64,000 bases of DNA, taken from positions 434,001 to 498,000 of the forward strand of contig NW_027476191.1 in assembly GCF_051020955.1 (NCBI RefSeq), read 5' to 3'. The position numbers were made by a program, and so were the translations under genes. The stretch comes from Megalopta genalis. Lineage: Eukaryota > Arthropoda > Insecta > Hymenoptera > Halictidae. The notes under the pieces are model-generated. The model saw only the letters and a program-made list of their open reading frames with translations, ran no database searches and was not told the DNA's origin. How positions within the stretch are numbered: position 1 is the first letter of the stretch; every line of letters starts with the position of its first letter. Of the stretch, positions 49,985 through 59,949 are shown piece by piece.

Positions 49985-50560
49985 TATTCAGGCCAACCTG
50001 AACCGCTCGGCCAGGGCACAAGACCTTTTTGTGCAATTCCTGGCCGTGCGGGGTGCCGGGTTGGCCGTAGCGGCGGAGACGTACAGATTCCCCGACCATC
50101 CACATTGGATAGGGGACTCGAGCGGCTCCGCCGCTATAATATGGGCAGGCCGGCCGGGGTCCCCGGCGTGCTCGGTTATCGAGCGCGGCCAGGGATAACT
50201 GGCCGTTGACTGGGGCGGCACCGCGATTGTGGCTATCTACGCACCTCCGAGATGGTCCCTCGAGGAATTCGAACAGTATCTGGACGGGGTGGGGAGATGC
50301 GTCCCCCGGTGCCAACCTCGTCCGGTGCTGGTCCTGGGGGACATCAACGCCAAGTCTTCAGCTTGGGGTTCCCCCAGGATAGACCCGCGGGGCCGGGAAG
50401 TGCTTGATTGGGCGGCGGGACTCGAGCTCCGTCTTTTAAACACGGGCTCGATCCATCCCCCCCGGCCGCGCGCCGTATTACGGGGTGGAGGGTGGCACAG
50501 CAGGTCGAGACACTGTCTGACCATAGATACATTGTTCTCGGCCTCTCCGCAGCCCCATCG
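49985..50560 (+). pseudogene. R1-like ORF2 endonuclease fragment
   Basis: The APE-type endonuclease is readable: IIQANLNRSARAQDL, AETYRFP (Glu motif), VAIYAPPRWSLEEF, LVLGDINAKSSAWGS, and after a frame change LSDHRYIVLG. An in-frame TAA lies at 50196-50198. This domain nicks target DNA in non-LTR retrotransposition; it is inactive here. Confidence 0.8.
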
Positions 50561-50975
50561 ACACCCCGACGTCGTCCCGCTGATGAGGGATCGCCTCCAC
50601 CGCGATGGGCGCTGAAGCGCCTCGACCAGGACGCTCTGATGGCGGCAGTCAATGTCGTGGCCTGGCCAGCCACACCGGCCGAGCCAGTCGACGGGACAGG
50701 CGAAGCCCATTGATTCCGGGGTACAATGACGTCGGTTTGCGACGACGCCATGCCCCGGGCGAAGCTCTTCCCGAGGAAGGCGGTGTACTTGTGGTCGCGC
50801 GCGATAGCGGATTTACGCAAAGAGTGCGTCCGCGCGCGACGCCAGTAAGCCCGCACCCGTCGACGACGACGTTCCGACGCGGAGCTGGCTATCCAGCTGT
50901 ATGGGCGATGCAGGGAGAAGGTGATCGCCCTGCAGCTGGCCATCAGGCGGGCAAAAGACCAGGCCTGGCGCGACC

Positions 50976-52379
50976 TTGGCGATGGGACGGTTACGTCCTC
51001 GGGCGCCCCCTGTGACGGAGAGACTGGATCCGGGGATGCTAGGGCGGGTCGTGGACGTCTTATTTCCCGTCAGCGGGGAGGCGTCCCGGCCGGACCCTGA
51101 GCCAGGGGAAGTACAGTGGTCCCCGGATCTGGAGGTCGCGCCGGTGGAAATGGTCAGGGTAGTTAAATGGCTCCGGGGCAAAAATAGGGCCCCGGGGCCG
51201 GTCGGTATCCCTGGCCGGGTCTGGTTGCTCGCCTTGTGCGTCCTGGGCGAGAGGATAAAAAGCCTCTACTCCGGGCTCCTGAGGTCAGGGACGTTCTCGG
51301 ACCTCTGGAGAGAAAGTCGGATGGTCCTCTTAAGGAAGGAAGGGAGGCCTGCGGATTCTCCCTCCGCGTACCGGCCCATTTGTCTCCTGGACGAGGCGGG
51401 CAAGATCTTTGAGAAGATTATTGTTGCCCGCCTCGCCAGGCACCTGTCCCGCAATGGCCCCGATCTGGCGGACAGCCAGTTCGGCTTCCGGGAGGGGCGG
51501 TCGACGGTCGACGCAATCGACCGTCTAAAGTCCCTGTCGGACAATGCCGTGGCACGGGACGAGGTGTGCTTGGCAGTGTCCATTGAAATCGTCAATGCGT
51601 CCAACACACTGCCCTGGTCCGCCATTAGGGAGGCTCTGGTTGAGGACCTGGTGCCTCCCTATCTGAGGCGGGTGATCGGGGCCTACCTGCGGGACAGATG
51701 GGTAGAATACCCGGGCCGGTACGGGATGATTCGGAGGGAAGTGGACCGCGGGGTCCCACAGGGGACCGTGTTAGGACTACTGCTGTGGGATCTGGGATAT
51801 AACGCGGTCCTGGAGAAGGCCTCCCTGCCCGACGGTGTCACCCTTGTCTGCTACGCAGATGATACGTTGGTGGTCACCGTCGGGGACACCTTCGAGAGGA
51901 CCATTCGACAAGCGGGATAGCGCAGGAGAAAGCCGAAGCCGTCTCGTTTCACGGACGGCCTCAGTTCGCGGCCACCGGCCAGATCGTGGATCCGGGTTGG
52001 AGTAGCTTTCGTCGAGGTGAAGTCCGAGATCAAGTATCTCGGATTGATCCTCTACAGCCACTGGAGGTTCGGGGCGCATTTCGGCCGCCTCTTCCCCCGA
52101 GTTCAGAGGGCGGCGGCGTCGTTAGGCCGCCTGTTGCCCAATCTCGGGGGACCGGGTGATATGGTGCGCCGCCTATACCTAGGCGTGGCGCGGTCCATGG
52201 CCTTATACGGCTCCCCTATTTGGGCGCCGTACGCGAGAGCAAGGCGGCGCAACACTATGTTGTTGCGAAATGGCACTTCGCCTTATAAGAGGGGGGTGTT
52301 GCAGGGGCCCTGGGCACCTCTTTGTGCTGTCGCCGAGACGTGGCGGTGCGGGGCGCGGCCCCCCGCACCTACAAATTAA
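50976..52379 (+). pseudogene. R1-like ORF2 reverse transcriptase fragment
   Basis: A 314-residue open frame (50976-51920) contains RT blocks YRPICLLDEAGKIFEKI, FGFREGRSTVDAID, DRGVPQGTVLG and VCYADDTLVV. A shifted frame from 52017 has the thumb (IKYLGLILYSHWRFGAHFGR, LGRLLPNLGGPG). The palm block expected to carry the first catalytic Asp reads VSIEIVNASNTLPW, with Glu in its place. The 3' end stops at about 52379 without poly(A) or a C-terminal zinc finger. Confidence 0.85.
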
Positions 52380-53085
52380 CATCATGATTTGAGGAGGGAG
52401 AACTCATCTCCCCCCTCCGGGATGCGGCCGCTCAGCCCCTTTTCCATCTTGGTGGCCGGCCAGGCGAGGGGAGCTGCGGTAGTGTTCTTAAGGGCCCGGG
52501 TCGCCGCACACTATGACGACCCACACATAGAAGAAAACCATATACGTATATTAGTTTTAGAGGTTTCTATCGACCAAAACTGACGCTTTAATATCGAAGT
52601 ATGCAGTTCACAAGTGGAAAATTTAGATTCCGGAAAGACTAAACGACTGGGCTTCGGATGTAGAAATATCCGTTTTGCAGTTATTGCGGAGATATTTGCA
52701 ATATTCGGCCAGAGTGGTGTCAATCTCACGAGCATGACGTCATAAGATGGCCGCCGCTAACAGTTTTTCGTAAATATCGAGAGATATAGAGCTCGAATCG
52801 AAAATTCACAACCGAAGCCCAGTAGATAAGGCACGTACAAAGGCAATGGAGTGTATTTTCAGTTGATTTTTTAGTTAATTAAGACACAGGAGTAGTTGGT
52901 AGGAATTGTATCCGAAACACCAACTCGAGCTTCCGACATTTCTCACTACTAGCGTCACAGTTCTCTTCCAACCAACAAGCTGCACGACAGCGAGCTTGCC
53001 GGTATAGTTACTTACAGTCGATAATACCGATCGACACAAATTACATAGTTTTATACTTCCATTCCAAATATTTTGACCATTACTA
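52380..53085. other. Spacer with an old inverted repeat copy
   Basis: No gene. About 52640-52705 (GGGCTTCGGATGTAGAAAT ... GATATTTGCAATATTCGGC) matches, in inverted orientation and diverged, part of the 222-bp repeat that follows at 53086. Confidence 0.55.
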
Positions 53086-53557
53086 GACCAGGGGAAGGTG
53101 GCGTGCGGGGCAGTCGTGAGCGGCGCGGCAGTTCCAGCAAGAACGCTCGTCGAATATTGTAAATATCTCAACAATAATAAAGAAATGGTCATTTCTACAA
53201 CCGAAGCCCAACAGCTTAGACTTTTCTGAATCGAGATGTCCAACTCCCGAACTGTTCACTGGAATATTGGCACGTCCATCTTGGTTGATACGAACAGTTG
53301 TCACGAAGATATTCTGCCGCGCGCTAGGTTTCTTGACCAGGGGAAGGTGGCGTGCGGGGCAGTCGTGAGCGGCGCGGCAGTTCCAGCAAGAACGCTCGTC
53401 GAATATTGTAAATATCTCAACAATAATAAAGAAATGGTCATTTCTACAACCGAAGCCCATCAGCTTAGACTTTTCTGAATCGAGATGTCCAACTCCCGAA
53501 CTGCTCACTGGAATATTGGCACGTCCATCTTGGTTGATACGAACAGTTGTCACGAAG
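53086..53557 (+). repeat. 222-bp direct repeat, two near-identical copies
   Basis: 53086-53307 and 53335-53557, both running from GACCAGGGGAAGG to GTTGTCACGAAG, with a 27-bp spacer. Differences are few (for example CAACAG/CATCAG and TGTTCAC/TGCTCAC). No function is evident; open frames across it are by-products of the duplication. Confidence 0.9.
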
Positions 53558-54531
53558 TTAGGGTGGATTGGTGTTTATTTCATCTTGTTTATTAATTTAT
53601 TATCAAAATAAAAATGGATTAAATTCTGTGTTAGTGCTCGTGGTGCTCCTTGTGAGTGTCGAGCTTTGTAGAAGTTTGCACGTGGTGTGCCGTCCAAGTA
53701 ATATGGTTTTTCTGTGTCTTGTGAGTCCCTTATGGTCTCGTGTGTGGTGAGTCCCTTGTGGCCTCGTGTGTAGTGAACCGTTGGTGCTGACGAGGTTCTT
53801 CTCCTGACTGGGTTGTCTTGTCTCTACTCTTGTCTGTCCCTCTTGTCTGTCCCGTTAGTCTGTTCGTCTTGTCTGTTCCGCTAGTCTGTCTTGTCTTGTC
53901 TGTCCCGCTTGTCTGTTCCGCTAGTCTGTTTTGTCTGTTTTCTAGAGGACCGGAGTCATGCCTAATATCACCTCGGTCCTCCCTACTTCTCTTAACCTAG
54001 GGTGGGCGGCAAGGAATTACGGTCCAATCACTGCAATCCCAAATCCAGTGAGACTGCCCCAAAACGGTGGGCCGGGAGTTAGGAGGGAGAGTGGCAAAAT
54101 AACTCCTGCTAGACATCCCGCGTTGATGGGCCTACGTGCCCGAACAATGCCAGACCCAACCGTAATTGACTGGACCGTAATCAAGGACCAGGAGACGTTA
54201 TGACGGTGCCGCACGTGCCCGGGAACGGCCCGGGACAGACCCATACCGTCCGGGTACCCAAGCACATGGCCCCTGCCATAAATCCTGGCCACTTGGCCGT
54301 AACATTCTGGGACTCTAACAATTTTAAGTAATCGGGTTGGTGATGTAGGAATTTTAATATTGATTGGTATTATTTCTATTTATGGTTCTTGACATTTATT
54401 ATTGTATAGGTTAAGATTTTTATGTATATAGTTCGTTTATTTAAAAAAGTGAGGGTGATGGAGCAATTCGGAAGTAAAATAAATAACAGGAATGATAAAA
54501 ATTATGTTTTATTCATAAGAATGAATTAAAA
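53558..54531. other. Simple-repeat and unassigned region
   Basis: 53815-53945 is a degenerate CTTGTCTGTCCCG/CTAGTCTGT simple repeat. An 81-residue open frame at 53958-54203 (starts ATG, Pro/Arg-rich) resembles nothing I know. 54210-54260 holds short GC palindromes. Confidence 0.45.
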
Positions 54532-56604
54532 TTAATCCTTTGCGCTCGAGCGACGCCGATACGGCGCCCGGCCGATTTGAAGTGTCACCACGGGCAGCGC
54601 AGCTGCGGCACCCGGCTGATTTGAAGTCTCAAATTGCGGGACGCTCTTGCGGCAAGTGTCAACTCGAGCGATGCTGCTACGCCGCTATGGTTGTTTGTAA
54701 CTCGATCTGCTTATTTACGATGATCGATAAGATATTTTTCTCGGAAATACTTTCGTGGACTAGGCTTGGCTGGCATTGTAGCCAAATCTTAGCTCAGTTT
54801 AGTTAGTCTCAGCGTTGCATTCGCTTGAAACAGTCTTGCCAGTATAAATAGTAGCTAAAAAGTGTTTGAGCCCTAAAAATATGGAGGAAGAACAAATCAG
54901 CTCAAGTTCGGACGAATTCGATTTTGCCGCTTTGGATGAAGAAATTACGCCGATTTCCGACGGATTACGCCGTGAAACGAACGAATCCAGTGAAGATAGT
55001 GATACAGTAAGAGGTGTGAGAGGGTGAAAAATTAGAATTATAGAGAGCGACAGTGAAGTTGAAAGTGATGCTGAAAGAGAAATTGAAAATGAAGCTGCGG
55101 AAGGTGCAAGCAGTTCAGCATGGGTACTTTGCGAAGACTACGACGAAGTGCCGTCAAACATTCAATTTATACCTGGCGAAAATCCCACAGCATCACGAAT
55201 ACTTTCGAAAATAAAAGAACCACAGGATTTTTTTAAACTGTTTTTCACACATGATCTCGTGAAAAAAATTATTTCTGAAACAAATGTCTACGCAAAAACA
55301 AAATTGGAAGGGAAGACACTGTCTGCGAATTCCGTATGGCGAAGCTGGCGTTATGTCACCAACGAGGAATTCTGGGCATTTATTGCTGTCATAATAAATA
55401 TGGGGACAATGCCGTTAGCCAATTTACAGGAATATTGGTCGCGGAATAACGTCAGCTATATTCCGTTCTATTCGGAGACATTTACAAGGGACCGATTCAG
55501 TCAAATATTCTGGATGCTCCATCTTCAAACAATTGCAACGCGCAACACCAATCCGCGAACGCGCCTACAACGCATAAGTTGCTTCTTGGATTATATCAAC
55601 GGGAAGTATTTGGATTATTTTACACCGGGCGAACAAATATGTGTGGACGAGTCAACTATAAAATTCAAGGGTCGAATTTCGTTCATCACGTACAATCCGA
55701 AGAAACCGACAAAATGGGGTATCAGAGTTTATACTCTAGCTGACTCAAAGACTGGCTACATTTGCTGTATTTTGCCATATTATGGATCGCTAACAACAGA
55801 GCTCTTGGTCAGACCCGATTTACCAGTGTCAACAAGAATTCCGTTACATTTGTATCAAATGTTGTTGGATGAAATTCCAGGTGCTCAGGGGCACCATATG
55901 TTCACGGACCGCTATTACACCAGTTATTTCGTAGCTCATGAACTAGCCAAACTGAAGTGTAACATTACTGGAACAATTTTAGCAAACAGAAAAGAATTGC
56001 CCAAAGAAATAAAAAAGCCGAAGTTTTTGACAAAATCCACGGTCGCGTATCGACGGGGCAACACCTTAGTCTTAGGGTGGAAAGATAAGAGGGTTGCCAC
56101 TTGTTTGGCTACGAGGGGTGACACTGGAATGACGACGGTCAAAAGAATTACACGAGGTGGTGTGTTGATCGGGCGGACCAATATGCATCAACCTATTGTT
56201 TCCTGCGAAAATCGCTTAAATGGTGGCGTAAACTATTTTTTGGGGGCATGGAAATTTGCCTGATCAATTCATACATTTTATATAAATTAGAGACGACAAA
56301 AAAGGGGGAAAAGCCACTGAGCCATTTGCGATTTCTGAAAACGATTGTCAACCAATTGAGAGGATCATATCGCCAGCAACGAGAGCAAGCGTCTACGTCG
56401 CATTCCGATGAAATCCGACTAAACGGGAAGCTTCACGTAATGCTAAAAGGGCCTAAAAGGGACTGCAAGTTTTGTTCTGACCGTAACACGCCTGGAGGTA
56501 GGCGGGAAATGTCATATTACTGTCATACGTGTCCTGATAAACCTAGGATGCATCTTGGATATTGTTTTACAAGATATCACACCAAAACTAATTACAGAGT
56601 GTAA
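54532..56604 (+). pseudogene. piggyBac transposase, inactivated
   Basis: The 5' end is TTAATCCTTTGCGCTC at 54532, followed by two subterminal direct repeats (CGGC[CT]GATTTGAAGT). ATG is at 54881. An in-frame TGA at 55025 breaks the acidic N-terminus; the same frame then reads to 56263. The first two catalytic Asp residues are visible (CVDEST, about codon 256; MFTDRYYTS, about codon 343). After NRLNGGV a deletion removes the third-Asp block and shifts frame. Sequence resumes as EICLINSYILYKLE and ends with the C-terminal Cys-rich domain (CKFCSDRN ... YYCHTC ... CFTRYH) at 56604. The right terminal repeat was not found. It is the youngest piggyBac here but a different lineage from those in the array. 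Confidence 0.9.
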
Positions 56605-56742
56605 TATTTATCAAAGTTTGTTGTTTTCAACATATAAATAAGTAAACTAGTGAAATATTATTTTTATACATTTATTTGTTAATAAATATTTTTAAACCAC
56701 TTCTAAAATATTTGCATAATTTGTCCGAAATCGTCTCGAGTT

Positions 56743-56990
56743 GCTGGTTTGCTGACAGTGCAGTGAAAGATCAGCTGTACGTTGTACAAGGTCAGTGCTC
56801 TTCGACATCGTGAATTTCAGCCAGCAAATGCATCCTCAACTAAATGGGTGAGTTTCTTACTGATAATATTTTTCATATCTCTCTAATAAACAAATGCTTT
56901 ACGTCCCTTAACGCGATTATTTATTATTAAATCAGCTTTGCAAATCATTCGTTGAATTCTGTTCGTACACGGAATTATTCAAATTAAAAA
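56743..56990 (+). repeat. Dispersed segment homologous to the array unit
   Basis: Matches about 1480-1720 of the array unit, including GATCAGCTG, the exon-like ATG (56828) reading MHPQLN, the donor AAATGG|GTGAGTTT, and the following TTTATTATTAAAT[TC]AGCTTTGC. Roughly four-fifths of the bases agree by eye. It ends at about 56990, where a second repeat family begins. Confidence 0.8.
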
Positions 56991-57140
56991 GATAATTAAA
57001 AGATAATTAAAAACACTAACTTTATTTTAATTGACCCTGATACAAAAAGTACAAAAATCACTTTTACTTATATTAATATTACTTTATTCTTCTACAACAC
57101 ACGCACACACATTTTAAAATCATTACATTTAATAAAAATT
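56991..57140 (-). repeat. Gene 3' end shared with the long inverted repeat
   Basis: Matches 63320-63450 in the same orientation and 61900-62040 inverted (GATAATTAAAAACACTAAC ... CACACG ... AAAATCATTA). It contains the last codons and 3' UTR of the minus-strand gene, with an AATAAA-type signal on the minus strand. Confidence 0.8.
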
Positions 57141-57854
57141 AACGATATATTTGGCGCTCCCTCCTCTCCCTCCTCTTCCTCCTCTTCCTCCCCTTCCTCC
57201 TCTTCCTCCACTTCCTCCTCTTCCTCCTCTTCCGCCTCTTCCTCTTCTTTTTTCCCCTTTTTTGCCCCTCTTCTGGGGGCCATAAACAGTTTTTTTTTAA
57301 AGTTTTTCAGCTCTCTCTGCAAAGTATAAGTATATATTATTATTATTATTTGTTATTATACATATATTACTATATTAAATTATATATAAAAGTATTTTTC
57401 ATTTACTTACATTAGCAGCAACTAGGTTCGCCAGGTTAGGCCTAGCTGTCCCCCGAGCCGGCTGGCCTAATATATTTCGCCACTGCGACTGTAACATAAC
57501 AGCAGAAATAGAAGTATATATATTATAATTATACATTCTGTTTTTTACACATATATTGCATATCCTTACAGCTCTCCCAGACTCGTACGCGGCAGCGATT
57601 TCTCGCTGCCGCACCAGAATTGAGTCGAGCGATTCTGCGGCGTTCTCCGCTGCCGCGGTTGCTGTTGTAGCGGAGCTCGTCTCCGCTGCTGCGTTACACG
57701 TAGTTGTTGCGGAGGTTGCCTCCGCTGCGGCGTTAGTTGTAGCTACGGAGGCTGCCTCCGCTGCTGCGTTAATTGTAGCTGCGGAGGCTGCCTCCGCTGC
57801 TGTGACCGTGTTGTTCAGTATAATATTTTCCATTTTATTTGTAATGTTATCCAT
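57092..57854 (-). CDS. Candidate three-exon gene, Ala-rich repeats and acidic tail
   Basis: Unrecognised. Proposed minus-strand exons: 57854-57570 (95 codons from ATG; donor GCT|GTAAGG), 57488-57411 (26 codons; acceptor TTATGTTACAG, donor AAT|GTAAGT), and 57316-57092 (acceptor CTTTGCAG; stop TAG... read as TAA/TAG class at 57092-57094). All junctions are phase 0, giving about 195 residues. Exon 1 carries four imperfect 12-13-residue repeats (NAAAEAASVATT type), then ESLDSILVRQREIAAAYESG. Exon 2 reads SQWRNILGQPARGTARPNLA. Exon 3 has a basic patch (APRRGAKKGKK) and a long Glu run, ending NDFKMCVRVL. A TTTTTTTTTTAG acceptor just before the ATG hints at a 5' UTR intron. The 3' end recurs in the inverted repeat at 61.9 and 63.4 kb, so the gene may belong to a mobile element. 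Confidence 0.5.
57664..57815 (-). repeat. 36/39-bp coding repeats with palindromes
   Basis: Four units with spacings 39, 36 and 36 bp, each containing GCGGAGGCTGCCTCCGC-like dyads. Period lengths are multiples of three, so they keep the reading frame of the minus-strand exon. Confidence 0.8.
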
Positions 57855-57879
57855 GGTTCTAAAAAAAAAAATAATATTA

Positions 57880-57914
57880 TTAACACATTGCGGACGGCTC
57901 ACGAGATATCTCGT
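57880..57914 (+). other. Solitary piggyBac-type end
   Basis: TTAACACATTGCGGACGGC followed by the 14-bp palindrome ACGAGATATCTCGT resembles a piggyBac-type terminus with a subterminal dyad. No second end was found. Confidence 0.35.
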
Positions 57915-57938
57915 GGCAACAAGCAACCAGCCGCAAAT

Positions 57939-58322
57939 ATTTCTGTTACGTAACCATGGTAACGAAGCCTCTCGCATTCCTAAGTAATTGTAGCGAAGCA
58001 AATGAATCATTCCAAGAATGTAAAAAATCTTATATAGTAAACAGATATATAAACTATGTATATATAGTATTATTTAAGAATACTAAATGCAAATTAGAAA
58101 TGTGTGTTAAAACAAATTGCTACAATTACTAGAACAAATTTCTACAAACGTTTACGCACATTTCTAATTTGCATTTAGTATTCTTAAATAATATTATATA
58201 TACATAGTTTATATATCTGTTTATTATATAAGATTTTTTACATTCTTGGAATGATTCATTTGTTACGCTACAATTACTTAGGAATGCGAGAGGCTTCGTT
58301 ACCATGGTTATGTAACAGAAAT
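57939..58322. repeat. Foldback inverted repeat
   Basis: Arms about 57939-58108 and 58153-58322 are near-perfect inverse copies (for example CCATGGTAACGAAGCCTCTC against GAGAGGCTTCGTTACCATGG) around a ~44-bp loop. A transcript would form a ~170-bp hairpin. No coding sequence. Confidence 0.93.
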
Positions 58323-58388
58323 TGTATGTACTTACGTGCAATCCTACGTCTTCAAGACTTGAACGTTGAATGAAACTGCGACCCTTCG

Positions 58389-58612
58389 AAATAATATCAT
58401 TGGTTGTCTGCCAATTGTTCAAATAATATCATTGGTTGTCTGCCAAGGGTTCAAATAATATCATTGGTTGTCTGCCAATTGTTCAAATAATATCATTGGT
58501 TGTCTGCCAAGGGTTCAAATAATATCATTGGTTGTCTGCCAATTGTTCAAATAATATCATTGCTTGTCTGCCAATTGTTCAAATAATATCATTGGTTGTG
58601 TGCCAATGGCAA
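58389..58612. repeat. 32-bp minisatellite, seven copies
   Basis: Seven head-to-tail copies of AAATAATATCATTGGTTGTC + TGCCAA[TG]... in which copies alternate between AATTGTTC and AAGGGTTC endings for the first five. Nearly every copy contains ATTGG and CCAA(T). It lies between two divergently oriented candidate genes. Confidence 0.95.
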
Positions 58613-58729
58613 TGTCCAATGGTAGCATCGCAAGCATAACCTGCGTTTTTTCGTCGCGTTCAGTCGTAATATGTTCTCCAAGTGATACGGTCTAGGAGTG
58701 CAAAGCGCGCGATTTCTATTTCTTATAAT

Positions 58730-58860
58730 TTTAGATTTTTTCTATTTCATTCTATTTAATTCTATTTCATTCTATTTAATTCTATTTAATTCTATTCATT
58801 TTGATTCTACTTTTATATTCTACTCTATTCGGCATTATTCTACTACATTTCATTGTAAAC
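58730..58860. repeat. ATTCTATTT simple repeat
   Basis: Degenerate runs of TTCTATTTAA/TTCTATTTCA just upstream of the plus-strand exon. Confidence 0.85.
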
Positions 58861-58905
58861 AATAGAAACAGATAAATTTAACAATTTCAAAAGTGGAGCG
58901 AAACG

Positions 58906-59042
58906 ATGCCAAAGGTTGTGAATTCAATGAATTGGGAGGATGTGGTTTCTTCCCAATTGTTCAGATATATGAAGGGGGGTGCATCGAAACACCTGACCTT
59001 GACCAGACCAAGATACAGCAAAAGAAAAATTATGAAGGAGAG
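58906..59042 (+). CDS. Candidate first coding exon, unknown gene
   Basis: ATG at 58906 in a CGAAACGATGC context opens 45 codons (MPKVVNSMNWEDVVSSQLF...) ending in a strong donor, GAGAG|GTAAGTG, in phase 2. The C-terminal part is basic (RPRYSKRK). The frame stays open to the donor and closes soon after it. No convincing downstream exon was identified in the next kilobase. I do not recognise the product. Confidence 0.4.
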
Positions 59043-59949
59043 GTAAGTGAGTATTTTGTTTCGTTACTATGATTTCGGTAATATGTTTCGATATAATTTA
59101 AATGGTAAGAAGTTCTCATTTCTGCTGGAAATACATTTTTTCGCTTTCTCGCTTTTGTACTTTCATTTCTCGGATTTTTATGATATTGACATATGCTGTA
59201 GTCCATATTCAATCATTAGAATGAAGTTGTAAAACAAAATCGACGGGTCGAAGTAGCTGATTAGTGTCATTTATACGTTATTTATATTTCACGTAAATTT
59301 CTGTATCATCGAAAGCACTGACATCGAGATATCCCTTCCTTTTTCTTGGGATCTTCGTCACGTACAAATGCTTTCCCGGTTGTATGGACGTATGTTCCTA
59401 TTGTTTGACGAACAGATGGGGTCGAAAGGAAATTTTAGGACTATTGTCGTAAAGAAAGCTGATTGCCTTCGTGTGTCCTTAAAGAAAGAAATTAGAAGGC
59501 CGAGGATCTGGAACTCGTTGCTTTTACGACCGGTCCTTGAGACCCGGTCGCGTACGGCACGCAGATGGGAAGGTTACAATTTCCGCGTCCGACAATTCAT
59601 TCCCTCCCACGGTGAGGGCCCACTGCAGATATTATTTCAATACGTATTCTGCATTTGTTTGCAACAAACGTTTTCTCTTCAATCTTCTGCAAAGAGCGTA
59701 GCCGACTCAAGATGGTCAGAATTGTCCTTACAGGTTTTTCAATGAGTACTATACCGTTCGATCTAAATAAATTGATATTATTAATTAAACAATGTGAGCC
59801 AGTCACTGTGCCGTTGCAACCATTTCGAATCATAACCTTGAGTAAGCCGTTCAATCTTTCCATTTTAATTGAACACTTGCAAATGATAACGATGACAATA
59901 CAAGTAGCAACGATTTGTTGCATAGCAATACGGCCCACCGGTCAGTTAG
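59043..59949. other. Unassigned region
   Basis: Contains a 125-residue open frame at 59368-59745 with no recognisable motif, and another at 59655-59972 that starts at TTG. Either could hold exons of the gene starting at 58906; nothing in them supports a family. Confidence 0.3.

Noticed and set aside
49506..50315. 269-codon minus-strand open frame
   Set aside because: It is antisense to the R1-like ORF1/endonuclease region in very GC-rich DNA and has no motif.
53083..53553. 156-codon minus-strand frame with an internal duplication
   Set aside because: The duplication is simply the 222-bp DNA repeat read twice; no protein family signal.
57399..58010. Single 203-codon minus-strand frame
   Set aside because: Splice signals inside it support a shorter multi-exon model, and its first 52 codons lie in the foldback and a poly-pyrimidine tract.
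58389..58612. CRISPR-like regular repeats
   Set aside because: The 32-bp units are directly adjacent with no unique spacers, and the setting is a eukaryotic genome.
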